Positions 25,171-34,392 of a stretch of 64,000 bases of DNA are shown piece by piece (the stretch's first letter is position 1; every line of letters begins with the position of its first letter). Source of the DNA: CAWKGV01 sp963849305. GTDB taxonomy: Bacteria; Pseudomonadota; Alphaproteobacteria; Acetobacterales; Acetobacteraceae. The position numbers and the translations under genes were made by a program. The notes under the pieces are model-generated. The model saw only the letters and a list, made by a program, of their open reading frames with translations. It was not told the DNA's origin and ran no database searches. The stretch is from assembly GCA_963849305.1 (NCBI GenBank), contig CAWKGV010000005.1:186001-250000 (forward strand). Reading direction: 5' to 3'.

Positions 25171-26544
25171 GTGTCAACGCCATTCGATCGGGTCGTCGTT
25201 GGCGAGGTCGTCACGAACGATGCGATCCTTCGCCACGGTTACATCGCGGTGCGCGGCGCGACAATCGCCGCCATCGGCCAGGGCGCACCGCCGCCGGCCG
25301 GAGAAACGCTGGACTACAATGGTCGTCTCGTGCTGCCCGGCCTGGTGGATGGGCACATGCACACCTCGTCCGCGATCGGCTGGGCCGGGATCGAAGGTGC
25401 GACGCGCAGCGCCGCCGCCGGTGGGGTGACGACGTGCTGCGACATGCCATACGATGTGCCGCATCCGGTCACCGACGCAGCCAAGCTCGCCGACAAGATC
25501 GGCTGGGTGGAACGCACCGCGCATGTGGACATGGCGCTCTACGGCACCATCACCAAAACCGGCGGCGTTCACGCCATCCCCGGCCTCGCCGCGTCCGGAG
25601 TATCGGCGTTCAAGCTTTCCACCTACGAGTACGACCCGGTACGCTTTCCGCGCATCGACCACCCGACCATGCGCGCCGCCTTCCGCGAGATCGCGCGCAC
25701 CGGCCTGCCGGTCGCGATCCACAACGAGGACCAGGAACTGGTCGAGGCGCTGACGGCGGAGGCGCGCGCGGCGGGACGGACCGAGCCGATCATGCATTGC
25801 CGGACCCGCCCGCCGCTCGCCGAGACGATGGCGGACCTCGCGATCTTCGAGATGGGGCGGGACACAGGCGCGCATGTCCATATCGCCCACTCCTCCCTCG
25901 CGCGCGGGTTCGAAATCGCCGACGCGTTCCGCCGCGAAGGCGGGGCGGGCGATTTCACCGCGACGGGCGAGGCGTGCATCCAGTATCTCTGCATGACCGA
26001 GGAAGACATCGTGCGGCTTGGCGGGCGGGGAAAATGCAACCCGCCGTTCCGCTCCGCCGCCGAGCTGCCACGCATGTGGGAATGCCTGCTCGCCGGCAAG
26101 ATCGCCTATGTCTCCACCGATCACGCGCCTTGGCCGATCGAGCGGAAGACCTCGGCCGACATCTTCGCCTGCGGCGCCGGGCTGATCGGGCTTCAGAGCT
26201 TCGCGCCGCTGATGTACTCGCTGCTGGACGAGCGCGGCCTTCCACCCACCCTGATGGCGACCTACTGCGCCGAGCGCAGCGCGAAGCTGCACGGGCTCTA
26301 TCCGAAGAAGGGTGCGATCCGCGTCGGCTCGGACTGCGACCTGCTGGTGCTGGAGCGGGGCGACTTCGTGTTCGACGAGGCGGCGATCCAAGACCGGCCG
26401 GAGCTGCGCTGGTCGCCCTATCACGGCCGGCGGATGCGTGCCCGCGTCGCCGCGACGGTGCTGCGGGGAATGTTGGTCTGGGATGGCGCGCGGGTGCTCG
26501 CGACACCCGGCACCGGGCGTTTCGTGCCACGGCAAACGCGCTGA
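25171..26544 (+). CDS. Allantoinase/dihydroorotase-like amidohydrolase
   Basis: 457 residues. Binuclear-zinc amidohydrolase of the cyclic-amidohydrolase branch that opens hydantoin, allantoin or dihydropyrimidine rings. Visible: LPGLVDGHMHTSS (HxH), SAFKLSTYEYD (Lys position carboxylated in relatives), HNEDQE, HVHIAHSS and VSTDHAPWPIE with the catalytic Asp. The overall pattern is closest to allantoinases. It starts with GTG at 25171. No other purine-catabolism gene adjoins, so the exact ring substrate is open. Confidence 0.8.
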   Translation: MSTPFDRVVVGEVVTNDAILRHGYIAVRGATIAAIGQGAPPPAGETLDYNGRLVLPGLVDGHMHTSSAIGWAGIEGATRSAAAGGVTTCCDMPYDVPHPVTDAAKLADKIGWVERTAHVDMALYGTITKTGGVHAIPGLAASGVSAFKLSTYEYDPVRFPRIDHPTMRAAFREIARTGLPVAIHNEDQELVEALTAEARAAGRTEPIMHCRTRPPLAETMADLAIFEMGRDTGAHVHIAHSSLARGFEIADAFRREGGAGDFTATGEACIQYLCMTEEDIVRLGGRGKCNPPFRSAAELPRMWECLLAGKIAYVSTDHAPWPIERKTSADIFACGAGLIGLQSFAPLMYSLLDERGLPPTLMATYCAERSAKLHGLYPKKGAIRVGSDCDLLVLERGDFVFDEAAIQDRPELRWSPYHGRRMRARVAATVLRGMLVWDGARVLATPGTGRFVPRQTR

Positions 26545-26594
26545 ATGCCCCGCTCCGGACCAGGGCGTCGGGCGGGCGTCGCTTGGGGTGTGCC

Positions 26595-26951
26595 GTGGCG
26601 TCCGTCGCGCTGCTCACCGGCATTGGCGCGATCGTGGCCTATGTCCGGCTCAACGTCGTGCCGCCCGATTGCCGGGATAGCCGCACCCTGGCGCTGGTCC
26701 ATGCGAGCCTGATGCGTCGGTTCGGGCTGCCCGTCACCACGCGCGTCGAGAACATCCACATGCTGGCCGGCGGGCCACTCGCCTTCCGCTTCGTCTGCGA
26801 GGCGGACCTGGCCGGCTTTGACGCCGCCGCGCCGCTGCCGGGGCCGAAGCCGGGGTTCGTGCGGTATACCAGCCAATTAGCCGACAACGGCCGATTTCAC
26901 GAGGTCACGGTCGAGGTATTGCCGCTGCTGAGCTGGGAGGCGGTGCAATGA
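26595..26951 (+). CDS. Membrane-anchored protein of unknown function
   Basis: 118 residues from a GTG at 26595 (a TTG at 26583 is an alternative). An N-terminal hydrophobic segment SVALLTGIGAIVAYVRL would anchor it. The outer part has two Cys (PPDCRDS; FRFVCEADLAGF) and ends FHEVTVEVLPLLSWEAVQ. I recognise no family. Its stop overlaps the ATG of the DUF983 gene, which in turn overlaps UPF0262: a coupled trio. Confidence 0.6.
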   Translation: MASVALLTGIGAIVAYVRLNVVPPDCRDSRTLALVHASLMRRFGLPVTTRVENIHMLAGGPLAFRFVCEADLAGFDAAAPLPGPKPGFVRYTSQLADNGRFHEVTVEVLPLLSWEAVQ

Positions 26952-27481
26952 ATACGTGCCATGCGCGGAGAGCCGGGATCAACCAACCCGATATGGCTTG
27001 CCACGCGCGGCTGGGCTATGCCGAAGTCGCATCAGCAGCCCCGGCAGGAAGCAGACCCCACATGCCCCCGGTCATCTGGCAACCAAACCGCTCGGTCGAA
27101 CGCCCGCCTTGGCCAGTGCCCAAGCTCGCCACCGCTATCGGCCGTGGCCTGCTCGGACGCTGCCCGGGGTGCGGCCAGCATCATTTGTTCAACGGCTTCC
27201 TGACGGTCGTGCCGGTCTGCCGCAGCTGCGGCGCCCCGCTTGGCAGCGCGCGGGCCGACGACGCACCGCCCTATTTCACCATCCTCATCACCGGCCACAT
27301 CGTCATCCCGCTGATGCTGCTCATGCAGAAAACACAGAACCCGCCGGATTGGGAGTTGGGGGCGATCTTCCTGCCGCTGACCCTGTTCCTGGCACTCGGC
27401 CTGCTGCGACCCGTGAAGGGCGGCACGATCGGCTTGATGCTGAGCATGGGCATGCTGAAATCCGAACCACGCACCGAATGA
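26948..27481 (+). CDS. DUF983 membrane protein
   Basis: 177 residues as called. The DUF983 core begins GRGLLGRCPGCGQHHLFNGF with a first CxxC, then VPVCRSCGAPLG with a second (rubredoxin-like knuckles). Two transmembrane helices follow (ILITGHIVIPLMLLMQ; IFLPLTLFLALGLLRPV). The ATG at 26948 overlaps the previous stop and has GGGAGG upstream; ATG 27062 would give a more typical N-terminus (MPPVIWQPN). Function unknown; common in alphaproteobacteria, often near cytochrome oxidase genes elsewhere. Confidence 0.8.
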   Translation: MNTCHARRAGINQPDMACHARLGYAEVASAAPAGSRPHMPPVIWQPNRSVERPPWPVPKLATAIGRGLLGRCPGCGQHHLFNGFLTVVPVCRSCGAPLGSARADDAPPYFTILITGHIVIPLMLLMQKTQNPPDWELGAIFLPLTLFLALGLLRPVKGGTIGLMLSMGMLKSEPRTE

Positions 27482-27984
27482 CGCCGTCCCCGGTCGCCAC
27501 CCCAGACGACGCATGGCTTGACCGCGTGGTGCTGGAAGGCGAGGCACTGACCCGCTTGTCGCCGATCCAGGAGGCCGATCGGGCGCAAGCGGTGGCCGAC
27601 CTCGCGGCGGAGAACCAGTTCGTTCCCCTCACCATCAGGCACGGCGGGACGAAGGGTCCATTCGTGTTGCGGCTGTCGATCCAGGAGGGTCGGCTGGTGT
27701 TCGACATACGCGGGACGGACGACCGCGAGCTTGCGGCGGTCGTGCTCTCGCTATCTCCCTTCCGCCGACTGATCAAGGATTACCAGATGCTGGTGGACAG
27801 CCACATGCAAGCGGTCCAGGAAGGCCGGGAGGCTCGTATTCAAGCGATCGACATGGGCCGGCGCGGGCTGCACAACGAAGGCGCGACGCTGCTGCGCGAG
27901 CGGCTGGCCGGCAAGATCGGCATCGATTTCGACACCGCCCGGCGGCTGTTCACGCTGGTTTGCGTGCTACACCAGCGCATCTGA
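27478..27984 (+). CDS. UPF0262 family protein
   Basis: 168 residues. Matches the alphaproteobacterial UPF0262 family: TIRHGGTKGPFVLRLSIQEG, FDIRGTDDRELAAVVLSLSP, FRRLIKDYQMLVDSHMQAVQ and IDMGRRGLHNEGATLLRERL are its characteristic blocks. Cytoplasmic, no catalytic motif known. The ATG overlaps the DUF983 stop by ATGA, and mtnA follows nine bases later, so the four genes probably form one transcript. Confidence 0.87.
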   Translation: MTPSPVATPDDAWLDRVVLEGEALTRLSPIQEADRAQAVADLAAENQFVPLTIRHGGTKGPFVLRLSIQEGRLVFDIRGTDDRELAAVVLSLSPFRRLIKDYQMLVDSHMQAVQEGREARIQAIDMGRRGLHNEGATLLRERLAGKIGIDFDTARRLFTLVCVLHQRI

Positions 27985-27993
27985 GGGGGGCGC

Positions 27994-29088
27994 ATGAAGA
28001 TCGACGGGGTCGCCCATCGCACCATCTGGATCGATCCCGAGGACGGCTGGTCGGTACGCATCATCGACCAAACGAAACTGCCCTGGTCGCTCGACGTGCT
28101 GCGGCTGACCACGGCGGAGCAGGCAGCCCACGCGATCCGCTCGATGCAGGTGCGCGGCGCGCCGCTGATCGGCGCGACGGCCGCCTATGGGCTCTGTCTG
28201 GGGCTTCGCGCCGATGCCTCCACGGCGGCGATGGAACGCGACGCCACCCTGCTGGCCGCCACGCGCCCCACGGCGGTCAACCTGCGCTGGGCACTGGAGC
28301 GGATGCTGACCCGGCTGCGCAACACCCGGCCGGCCGAGCGCGCCGCCGTCGCCCATGCCGAGGCACAGGCGATCGCCGAGGAGGACGTGGAGCGGAACGA
28401 GGCGATCGGCCGGCACGGATTGCCGCTGATCGAGACGGTCGCCGGGCGCAAGCCCGGCAAGCCGGTGAACGTGCTGACCCATTGCAACGCCGGATGGCTC
28501 GCCACCGTCGATTGGGGCACGGCGCTCGCCCCAATCTACAAGGCCTACGAGGCGGGCATACCGATGCATGTCTGGGTGGACGAGACGAGGCCACGCAATC
28601 AGGGTGGGGCGCTGACCGCCTTCGAGCTTGGCAAGCACGGCGTGGCGCATACCGTGGTGGCCGACAATGCCGGCGGCCACCTGATGCAGCACGGCCGCGT
28701 CGATCTCGCGATCGTCGGTGCCGACCGGGTGACCCGGGCGGGCGATGCCGCCAACAAGATAGGCACCTACCTGAAGGCGCTGGCGGCGCGCGACAACGAC
28801 GTGCCGTTCTGGGTCGCCCTGCCCTCCTCGACCATCGATTGGACGGTATCTGATGGCGTCGCCCAGATCCCGATCGAGGAGCGGAGCGAAACGGAGGTCA
28901 CTGAGATCACCGGCCAGATGGCCAACGGGACGATCGCGTCCGTTCGTGTCACGGCTTCCGGCAGCCCCGCCGCCAATCCTGCCTTCGACGTGACCCCGGC
29001 GCGGCTGGTGACCGGGCTCATCACTGAACGCGGCCGCTGTGAGGCCAGTGCCGAGAGCCTGCTGTCCCTGTTCCCGGAGCATCGATAA
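27994..29088 (+). CDS. mtnA: S-methyl-5-thioribose-1-phosphate isomerase
   Basis: 364 residues. Methionine-salvage isomerase converting methylthioribose 1-phosphate to methylthioribulose 1-phosphate. Family marks: MQVRGAPLIGATAAYGLCLG (RGAPxIG substrate loop), NVLTHCNAGWLATVDWGTAL with the catalytic Cys, VWVDETRPRNQGG, and AIVGADRVTRAGDAANKIGT with the catalytic Asp. GAGGGGGG precedes the ATG. No other mtn gene is nearby, so it may serve a partial salvage route such as a DHAP shunt. Confidence 0.93.
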   Translation: MKIDGVAHRTIWIDPEDGWSVRIIDQTKLPWSLDVLRLTTAEQAAHAIRSMQVRGAPLIGATAAYGLCLGLRADASTAAMERDATLLAATRPTAVNLRWALERMLTRLRNTRPAERAAVAHAEAQAIAEEDVERNEAIGRHGLPLIETVAGRKPGKPVNVLTHCNAGWLATVDWGTALAPIYKAYEAGIPMHVWVDETRPRNQGGALTAFELGKHGVAHTVVADNAGGHLMQHGRVDLAIVGADRVTRAGDAANKIGTYLKALAARDNDVPFWVALPSSTIDWTVSDGVAQIPIEERSETEVTEITGQMANGTIASVRVTASGSPAANPAFDVTPARLVTGLITERGRCEASAESLLSLFPEHR

Positions 29089-29194
29089 CCGAGCGCTGTT
29101 TGCTGACGCGACTCGGCGCGATATTGCATGAACGTTGCGGTAGGCGTTCGTCTGCCCGTTCGATCTCGTCCGCTCCGCATGGGAGGTACTGAGG

Positions 29195-30037
29195 CTGACG
29201 TTCATCCCCAGGGCCGCCCCGCTGGCGCTGCTCGCGGCCCTTGGGGCGTGCGCCGCGCACCCGCCGGCCGCGCCCGTTGTGCCTGACGCGCATGTGCCGC
29301 CGTTCGCGCGGGTGCCCTTCGAACCGATCTCCCGACAGGCGGTGGTGGCGATCGCGCTGCGCGAGTGGCGGCTGTTCGGCCAGCCCGTGGACGACGATCC
29401 GCCCGGCTCCCGCCCCCCGCCGCTGCCCGACCAGAAGCCGGAACGAGAACCGGGTTTGTGGCAGCGGGTCGGCGAATACTGGTGGCTGGGAATGGACGCC
29501 GGCAACGCCGATGCGGCCTGGACCGGCAAGCAAGATGCGCAAGGCGTCGTGTTCCCGGCAAGCGAGGATGCGAACTACGCTTGGTCGGCCGCGTTCATCT
29601 CCTACGTCATGCGGATTGCCGGGGCAGGCCCGAGCTTTCCCTACTCGGCGTCGCACGCCGATTATATCGACATCGCCAAGCAGCAAAGGCTTGGTCAAAC
29701 GTCGGGATGGCTGGTCACGGCCGAGCGGCCCAGCGACTATGCTCCGCAGCCCGGCGACCTGATCTGCGAGGGACGGGTCTCGGGCCGGCCGCTCACCTAT
29801 GACGACCTGCCCGCCGCCCGCTTCCCAGCCCATTGCGACATCGTCGTGGGCGCCTCGCCCGGCTGGATCCAGGTGATCGGCGGCAATGTTGACGACGCGG
29901 TGACGCTCAAGCACGTGCCAGTCACCACCGACGGCAAGCTGGCCACTCCGGACGGGCGGGTGCTGGACCCGCGCTATCCGTGGATGGTGGTGTTGCGCGT
30001 GCTCTACCCGGAGCCGGCGGCCGTTCCCGTTTCCTAG
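29195..30037 (+). CDS. DUF2272-type lipoprotein
   Basis: About 280 residues. The N-terminus reads LTFIPRAAPLALLAALGAC, an n-region, hydrophobic stretch and a perfect lipobox (LGAC), so it is probably lipidated. There is no ATG in frame; CTG at 29195 lies eight bases after GGGAGG and is the best start, otherwise GTG 29279 would discard the signal peptide. The domain holds WTGKQDAQGVVFPASEDANY, AWSAAFISYVMRIAG and PQPGDLICEG, typical of DUF2272 (possible NlpC/P60-related fold). Its stop overlaps the convergent cupin stop. Confidence 0.72.
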   Translation: MTFIPRAAPLALLAALGACAAHPPAAPVVPDAHVPPFARVPFEPISRQAVVAIALREWRLFGQPVDDDPPGSRPPPLPDQKPEREPGLWQRVGEYWWLGMDAGNADAAWTGKQDAQGVVFPASEDANYAWSAAFISYVMRIAGAGPSFPYSASHADYIDIAKQQRLGQTSGWLVTAERPSDYAPQPGDLICEGRVSGRPLTYDDLPAARFPAHCDIVVGASPGWIQVIGGNVDDAVTLKHVPVTTDGKLATPDGRVLDPRYPWMVVLRVLYPEPAAVPVS

Positions 30038-30444
30038 CTCGTCGGCGGATCGCAGGCTCTTGTGGCCATCTCCGCCGGCACCGAGACTTCCAGGATGTCG
30101 AACGCATCCGCGGTGCGGGTCTCGTTGTGCGGCGTGCCGCCGGGAATATAGATGGAATCGCCGGCTTCCAGCCGGACCGGCCCATCCGCGAATTCCAGTT
30201 CCAGCCAGCCCTTCAGCACATAGACGAACTGGGACTCGCAGACATGATAGTGCCAGCCGGTCGGGCGCGACATGCCGGCCTCGGCCGAGGTGATCTGCGC
30301 CCGCATGTGTCCGTCGCTCCCGGCGGTCACGCCGAGGTCGCGATACTTGAAGAAGGCGCGCCGGCCTTCGACCATCGACGGGTTCTTGGCACTGCCGACC
30401 GCTACCTTCCGGCCCGCGGTCAACGTTGCGGCGTCTGCTGCCAT
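30034..30444 (-). CDS. Cupin-domain protein
   Basis: 136 residues, a single cupin barrel. Motif 1 is GWHYHVCESQFVYVLKGWLE (two metal-ligand His and Glu), motif 2 GDSIYIPGGTPHNETRTADA (third His). Small stand-alone cupins are metal-dependent sensors, isomerases or dioxygenases; the sequence does not identify which. It probably lies downstream of the rhodanese gene (74-base gap). Its stop shares four bases (CTAG) with the convergent DUF2272 gene. Confidence 0.82.
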   Translation of the reverse strand: MAADAATLTAGRKVAVGSAKNPSMVEGRRAFFKYRDLGVTAGSDGHMRAQITSAEAGMSRPTGWHYHVCESQFVYVLKGWLELEFADGPVRLEAGDSIYIPGGTPHNETRTADAFDILEVSVPAEMATRACDPPTS

Positions 30445-30517
30445 TTCTTTGATCCTCCTCGTTATGGCCGTCGGTTGCCCAACCTAGGCCCGCCCTCGGA
30501 GAGCGGCAAATTGCCGG

Positions 30518-30934
30518 TCACCGCTGGCGCCAGGGCAGCCCCTCGGCCTTCCAGCCGGCCTCGGTGCCGCGATGGCCGTCCGGGTCCGGTGGTCCCTCGA
30601 ATCCCTCGGCGATGTTGAACGAATCCGGGAATCCGGCCGCCTGGGCGGCTCGAGCCGCCGCTAGGCTACGTCCGCCGGTGCGGCACAGGAAATAGAGATG
30701 ATGCTTCGGGGTGAGCCCGGCCTGGCGCAGATGCTCCACGAAGCTGTCGTTGGGCTGCATACTCGGATAGAGCTGCCAGGGGATCAGCACCGGCTGCTTG
30801 CCGGCGTCCGCCAGGTCCGGGATGCCGACGAAATTCCATTCGGCATCCGTCCGAACGTCCACGAGCTGCGCCTGCGGATCGGATTTCAGGGCTTCCCAGA
30901 CCCGAGTGGGGGACACATTCTCGACCATCTGCAC
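30518..30934 (-). CDS. Rhodanese-like sulfurtransferase
   Basis: 138 residues, one rhodanese domain. QLVDVRTDAEWNFVGIPDL is the N-terminal signature, and YFLCRTGGRSLAAARAAQAA the active-site loop with catalytic Cys in CRTGGRS. The family moves sulfane sulfur between donors and acceptors. It is divergent from cysK with only 22 bases between starts, which suggests joint control of sulfur metabolism. A second Met two codons in is a possible start. Confidence 0.87.
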   Translation of the reverse strand: MQMVENVSPTRVWEALKSDPQAQLVDVRTDAEWNFVGIPDLADAGKQPVLIPWQLYPSMQPNDSFVEHLRQAGLTPKHHLYFLCRTGGRSLAAARAAQAAGFPDSFNIAEGFEGPPDPDGHRGTEAGWKAEGLPWRQR

Positions 30935-30956
30935 TCTCCGGCGGCACGAGGGAACG

Positions 30957-31962
30957 ATGACGCAGTTGTATCACGGCACGCGCTGGCAGGAGGACTTGGC
31001 CCAGGCCATCGGACACACGCCGCTGATCAAGCTGCGCCGGGCGTCCGAGGCGACGGGCTGCACCATCCTCGGCAAGACTGAGTTCATGAGCCCCGGCGGG
31101 TCGGTCAAGGACCGCACCGGCCTCTATATCATCGCCGATGCCGAGCGCCGTGGCGTGCTCAAGCCCGGCGGAACGATCGTCGAGGGCACCGCCGGGAATA
31201 CCGGGATCGGCCTCACGCTGGTCGGCAACGCGCGCGGCTACCGCTGCGTGATCGTGATGCCGGAGACCCAGAGCAAGGAGAAGATCGACTTCCTGCGCAT
31301 GATCGGCGCCGACCTGCGGCTGGTGCCGGCCAAGCCTTTCCGCGACCCCGGCAATTATGTTCATCTCTCGCGCCGCATGGCCGAGGAGATGGACGCGGTC
31401 TGGGCCAACCAGTTTGACAACCTGGCGAATCGCGAGGGCCACAGCGCCTTCACCGGCCCCGAGATCTGGGACCAGACCGAGGGCAAGGTGGACGCCTTCA
31501 CCTGCTCCTGCGGCACCGGGGGCACGCTCGCCGGCGTCGGCTTCGCGCTCAAGGAGCGAAAGCCCGGCGTGCGGATCGTGCTGGCCGACCCGGAGGGCAG
31601 CGGCCTTTACGGTTGGGTGAAGAGCAACGACCTGACGATGGCCGGCAGCTCGATCACCGAGGGCATCGGCAACTCCCGCGTGACCGCCAACCTGGAAGGC
31701 GCTCCGATCGATGATGCCTTGAAGATCCACGATGCGGAGGCGCTGGAGCAAATTTACGACGTGCTGATCCATGAGGGGCTGTCGGTCGGGCACGTCTTCG
31801 GGCATCAACATCGCCGCGGCGATCCGGGTAGCGGAAGACCTGGGGCCTGGCCACACCGTGGTGACGATCCTGGCCGACGGCGGCTCGCGGTATCAATCGA
31901 AGCTGTTCAACCTCGAGTTCCTACGCTCGAAGAACCTGCCGGTGCCGAGTTGGATGGGATAG
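30957..31962 (+). CDS. cysK: Cysteine synthase A (O-acetylserine sulfhydrylase), frameshifted near the 3' end
   Basis: PLP enzyme making cysteine from O-acetylserine and sulfide, 334 residues once a surplus G in the GGG at 31788-31790 is removed. MTQLYHGTRWQEDLAQAIGH, FMSPGGSVKDRTGLYIIADA (PLP Lys in SVKD), VEGTAGNTGIGLTLVG and CGTGGTLAGVG (phosphate loop) are all present. After the shift the sequence continues TSSGINIAAAIRVAEDL to SKNLPVPSWMG. As sequenced the protein would lose the last fifth. Conservation on both sides argues for a sequencing slip or very recent mutation. Confidence 0.85.
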
Positions 31963-31999
31963 GGTTGTGGGCGGCAGTTGCTGTGGAAGGCGAGCAGAT

Positions 32000-32218
32000 A
32001 TGGATGAGGATAAGTTCAACATAGAAGTCCGTCGATACCTTAAGGTTGTCGGCGTAACGTCGCAGCGAGAGATCGAGAACGCGGTCCACGAGGCGGTCAA
32101 AACGGGCCGCCTTCAGGGCAACGAGAAGGTTAAGGCAAAGATGACGTTGGAGATCGGCGCAGTAAGCCTGAAGCATGAGATTGATGGCGAGATTGATCTC
32201 GGCTCAACACATGGTTGA
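32000..32218 (+). CDS. DUF6494 family small protein
   Basis: 72 residues beginning MDEDKFNIEVRRYLKVVGVT followed by SQREIENAVHEAVKTGRL, the characteristic blocks of DUF6494. It ends with a short beta segment (MTLEIGAVSLKHEIDGEI). No known activity. It starts 37 bases after cysK and probably belongs to the same transcript. Confidence 0.8.
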   Translation: MDEDKFNIEVRRYLKVVGVTSQREIENAVHEAVKTGRLQGNEKVKAKMTLEIGAVSLKHEIDGEIDLGSTHG

Positions 32219-32243
32219 CTCTGCGCTAGACCAACAGAAGGCC

Positions 32244-32681
32244 ATGAACGCGGGGGGGAATTACGAGACCGATTTCTACGCCTGGGCAACCGAGCAGGCC
32301 CGGTTGCTGCGAGCGGGACGGCTGGCGGAGGCGGATATCGAGAACATCGCCGAGGAAATCGACAGCATGGGGCGGAGCGAGAAGCGCGAGCTGGTCAGCC
32401 GCCTGACGGTGCTGCTTGCCCACCTGCTGAAATGGCAGTTCCAGCCCAGCTTGCGCGGCAACAGTTGGCGGCTGACGATCATCGAGCAGCGCGGGCAACT
32501 AGAAGAGCACCTCAAGGACAATCCCAGTCTAAGGGGCAAGCTCCCGGACAGTATCGGAACGGCCTACCGCTTCGCGCTTCTCGTGGCGCAGAAGGAGACC
32601 GGCTTGTCGGAGGGTAGCTTTCCTGCCACGTGTCCCTGGAGTGTTGAGCAGGTGATGGCAGGCGACTACCTGCCGGACTGA
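32244..32681 (+). CDS. DUF29 family protein
   Basis: 145 residues. NYETDFYAWATEQARLLRAG, then ADIENIAEEIDSMGRSEKRE and LLKWQFQPSLRGNSWRLTI are the classic DUF29 blocks; the C-terminus has CPWSVEQVMAGDYLPD. All-helical cytoplasmic family, widespread in cyanobacteria and proteobacteria and often present in accessory regions; function unknown. The start at 32244 gives the usual N-terminus. A spacer of 111 bases then leads to the IS5-family element. Confidence 0.85.
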   Translation: MNAGGNYETDFYAWATEQARLLRAGRLAEADIENIAEEIDSMGRSEKRELVSRLTVLLAHLLKWQFQPSLRGNSWRLTIIEQRGQLEEHLKDNPSLRGKLPDSIGTAYRFALLVAQKETGLSEGSFPATCPWSVEQVMAGDYLPD

Positions 32682-32806
32682 TATTTACTCGAATAGTTGG
32701 AGAATTGCGGCTGTGACAATGGCGCTTCCCGCTCTGCGCAAAACCCTCGATGCGGCCTACCGGAGCAGGATTCAACCTATTGCGTTGCCTAAGAGTCCAT
32801 CCGGGA

Positions 32807-33267
32807 TCATATTGTACTTTGACATAGCTTTCGAGCCATCAAGCGGATGGAAGCCCAACGCAGAAACGCGAGGCCGTTTTGGTTTAGGCACTCCCAATCC
32901 TTGGCCAAGCGACGACACCGGTTGAGCCAGGCGATGGTTCTCTCAACGATCCAGCGTTTGGGCAGCACCACGAACTTGCCGGCATCCGATCGCTTGACGA
33001 TCTCCACATTGATCTGCCGACAGACACGTCTCAATCCCTGCCGGAACTTCGGCCCTTGATAGCCGCTGTCGGCATAGAGTTTCAGCAGAAAGGGAAACAG
33101 CCCGAACAGCGCGCTCATCAGCAGCACGCCGCCATCGCGATCCTGGATGTCGGCCGCATGGATGATGCCTTGCATCAACAAGCCTTGCGTATCGACGAGA
33201 AGGTGCCGCTTCTTGCCTTTGATCTTCTTGCCCGAATCATAGCCCGGCGGGTCGATTGAGATCCCCC
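32807..33267 (-). pseudogene. IS5-family transposase, 3' part
   Basis: C-terminal half of the DDE transposase: IDPPGYDSGKKIKGKKRHLL, GIIHAADIQDRDGGVLLMSA (second Asp region), LLKLYADSGYQGPKFRQGL and PKRWIVERTIAWLNRCRRLA with the catalytic Glu. It joins in frame to the part ending at 34551 when the IS110-family element is removed (…KSAEK / GG…). Confidence 0.85.
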
Positions 33268-33309
33268 TTGTATCTCTCCATTGCCGGTGGGGACGCCATC
33301 GGCAAGCCT

Positions 33310-33382
33310 ACCGGTGGACGGGAGCCCGCAGCCCCCCGGGGTGAGTGAGCCCGAGAAAAAGCAAGGCGCCCCGTCCACCGGT
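33310..33382 (+). ncRNA. Structured non-coding end of the IS110-family element, candidate bridge RNA region
   Basis: A perfect 13-bp stem, ACCGGTGGACGGG at 33310-33322 and CCCGTCCACCGGT at 33370-33382, encloses 47 bases. A smaller TTGCCG...CGGCAA stem lies just upstream. IS110-group elements are known to express a bridge RNA from the non-coding end 5' of the transposase. Position and structure fit, but the guide loops were not matched to the target here. Confidence 0.45.
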
Positions 33383-33445
33383 TCCATAAGGAACCCGAAC
33401 AGTCGCCTGGGCCGCAAGCCGAGCCCGCATTTGCAAGGACGGGTT

Positions 33446-34392
33446 ATGGAACAATCGCCAATCGGGCCGCGCTTCGTCGGCATCGACGTTTCGAAGGATC
33501 GTCTCGATGTGCATGTTTGCCCCTCAGGCCAGGCCTTCACCGCTCCACGTCATGATCGGGGCCTCGAGCAATTGGTCAACGATCTCCGTAGTCTGGCGCC
33601 AACCCTGATCGTGATGGAGGCCACCGGCGGCCTTGAGATCGTCGTCGCGGCCGCTCTGGCCAGCGCCGCTCTGCCCATTGCCGCGTTAACCCGCACCAGA
33701 TTCGCGACTTTGCCCGCGCCACGGGTCGGCTTGCCAAGACCGATGTACTCGACGCCCAGGTCATTGCTCTGTTTGCCGAACGCATTCGTCCCGAACCGCG
33801 GCCGCTGGCTGACGCCGACAGCCAGAGCCTGGCCGAACTGATCGCCCGCCGTCGTCAGGTGGTCGAAATGATCGGCATGGAGACCAATCGGCTGCGTCAG
33901 GCGCGCAATCCTCGCGTCCCGCACATGGTCAAGGCAACCCTGAAGGCCTTGACGGCTCAGCTCGCCGCGCTGGATCGTGACATCGACGATAGCATCAGGC
34001 GATCGCCGATCTGGCGCGCCGCCGACGACCTGCTGACCTCCGTTCCGGGTGTCGGAGATGTCACCGCGCACACGCTGATCGCCGGTCTGCCTGAACTCGG
34101 CCAACTCGACCGCCGGCGTCTCGCTGCTCTCGTCGGGGTCGCACCGATCAATCGGGATTCCGGGCAGATGCGCGGCAAGCAAACCATCACCGGAAGTCGG
34201 ACTGACGTTCGCAATGCTCTGTACATGGCAACGCTCTCTGCGATCCGGTGGAACCCCGTCATCAGCAAGCATTATCAAAGCCTGGTCGAACGCGGACGCC
34301 CAAAGAAGGTCGCACTGGTCGCCTGCATGCGGCGTCTTCTCGGTATCCTCAATGCCATCATGCGGACCAGGACCCCATGGCAATGCGCGTAA
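33446..34392 (+). pseudogene. IS110-family transposase (DEDD/Transposase_20), one frameshift
   Basis: Starts MEQSPIGPRFVGIDVSKDRL, the RuvC-like DEDD domain. After ALASAALPIA one base is missing near 33684, and the next frame continues VNPHQIRDFARATGRLAKTD. The C-terminal Transposase_20 domain reads LLTSVPGVGDVTAHTLIAGL with the serine-containing RGKQTITGSRTDVRNALYMA. Total about 315 residues over 947 bases (one short of a multiple of three). Probably inactive if the lost base is real. Confidence 0.85.

Noticed and set aside
27967..29529. Long minus-strand open frame opposite mtnA
   Set aside because: Covers mtnA and the start of the DUF2272 gene in antisense, with low-complexity composition and no domain; mtnA is unambiguous.
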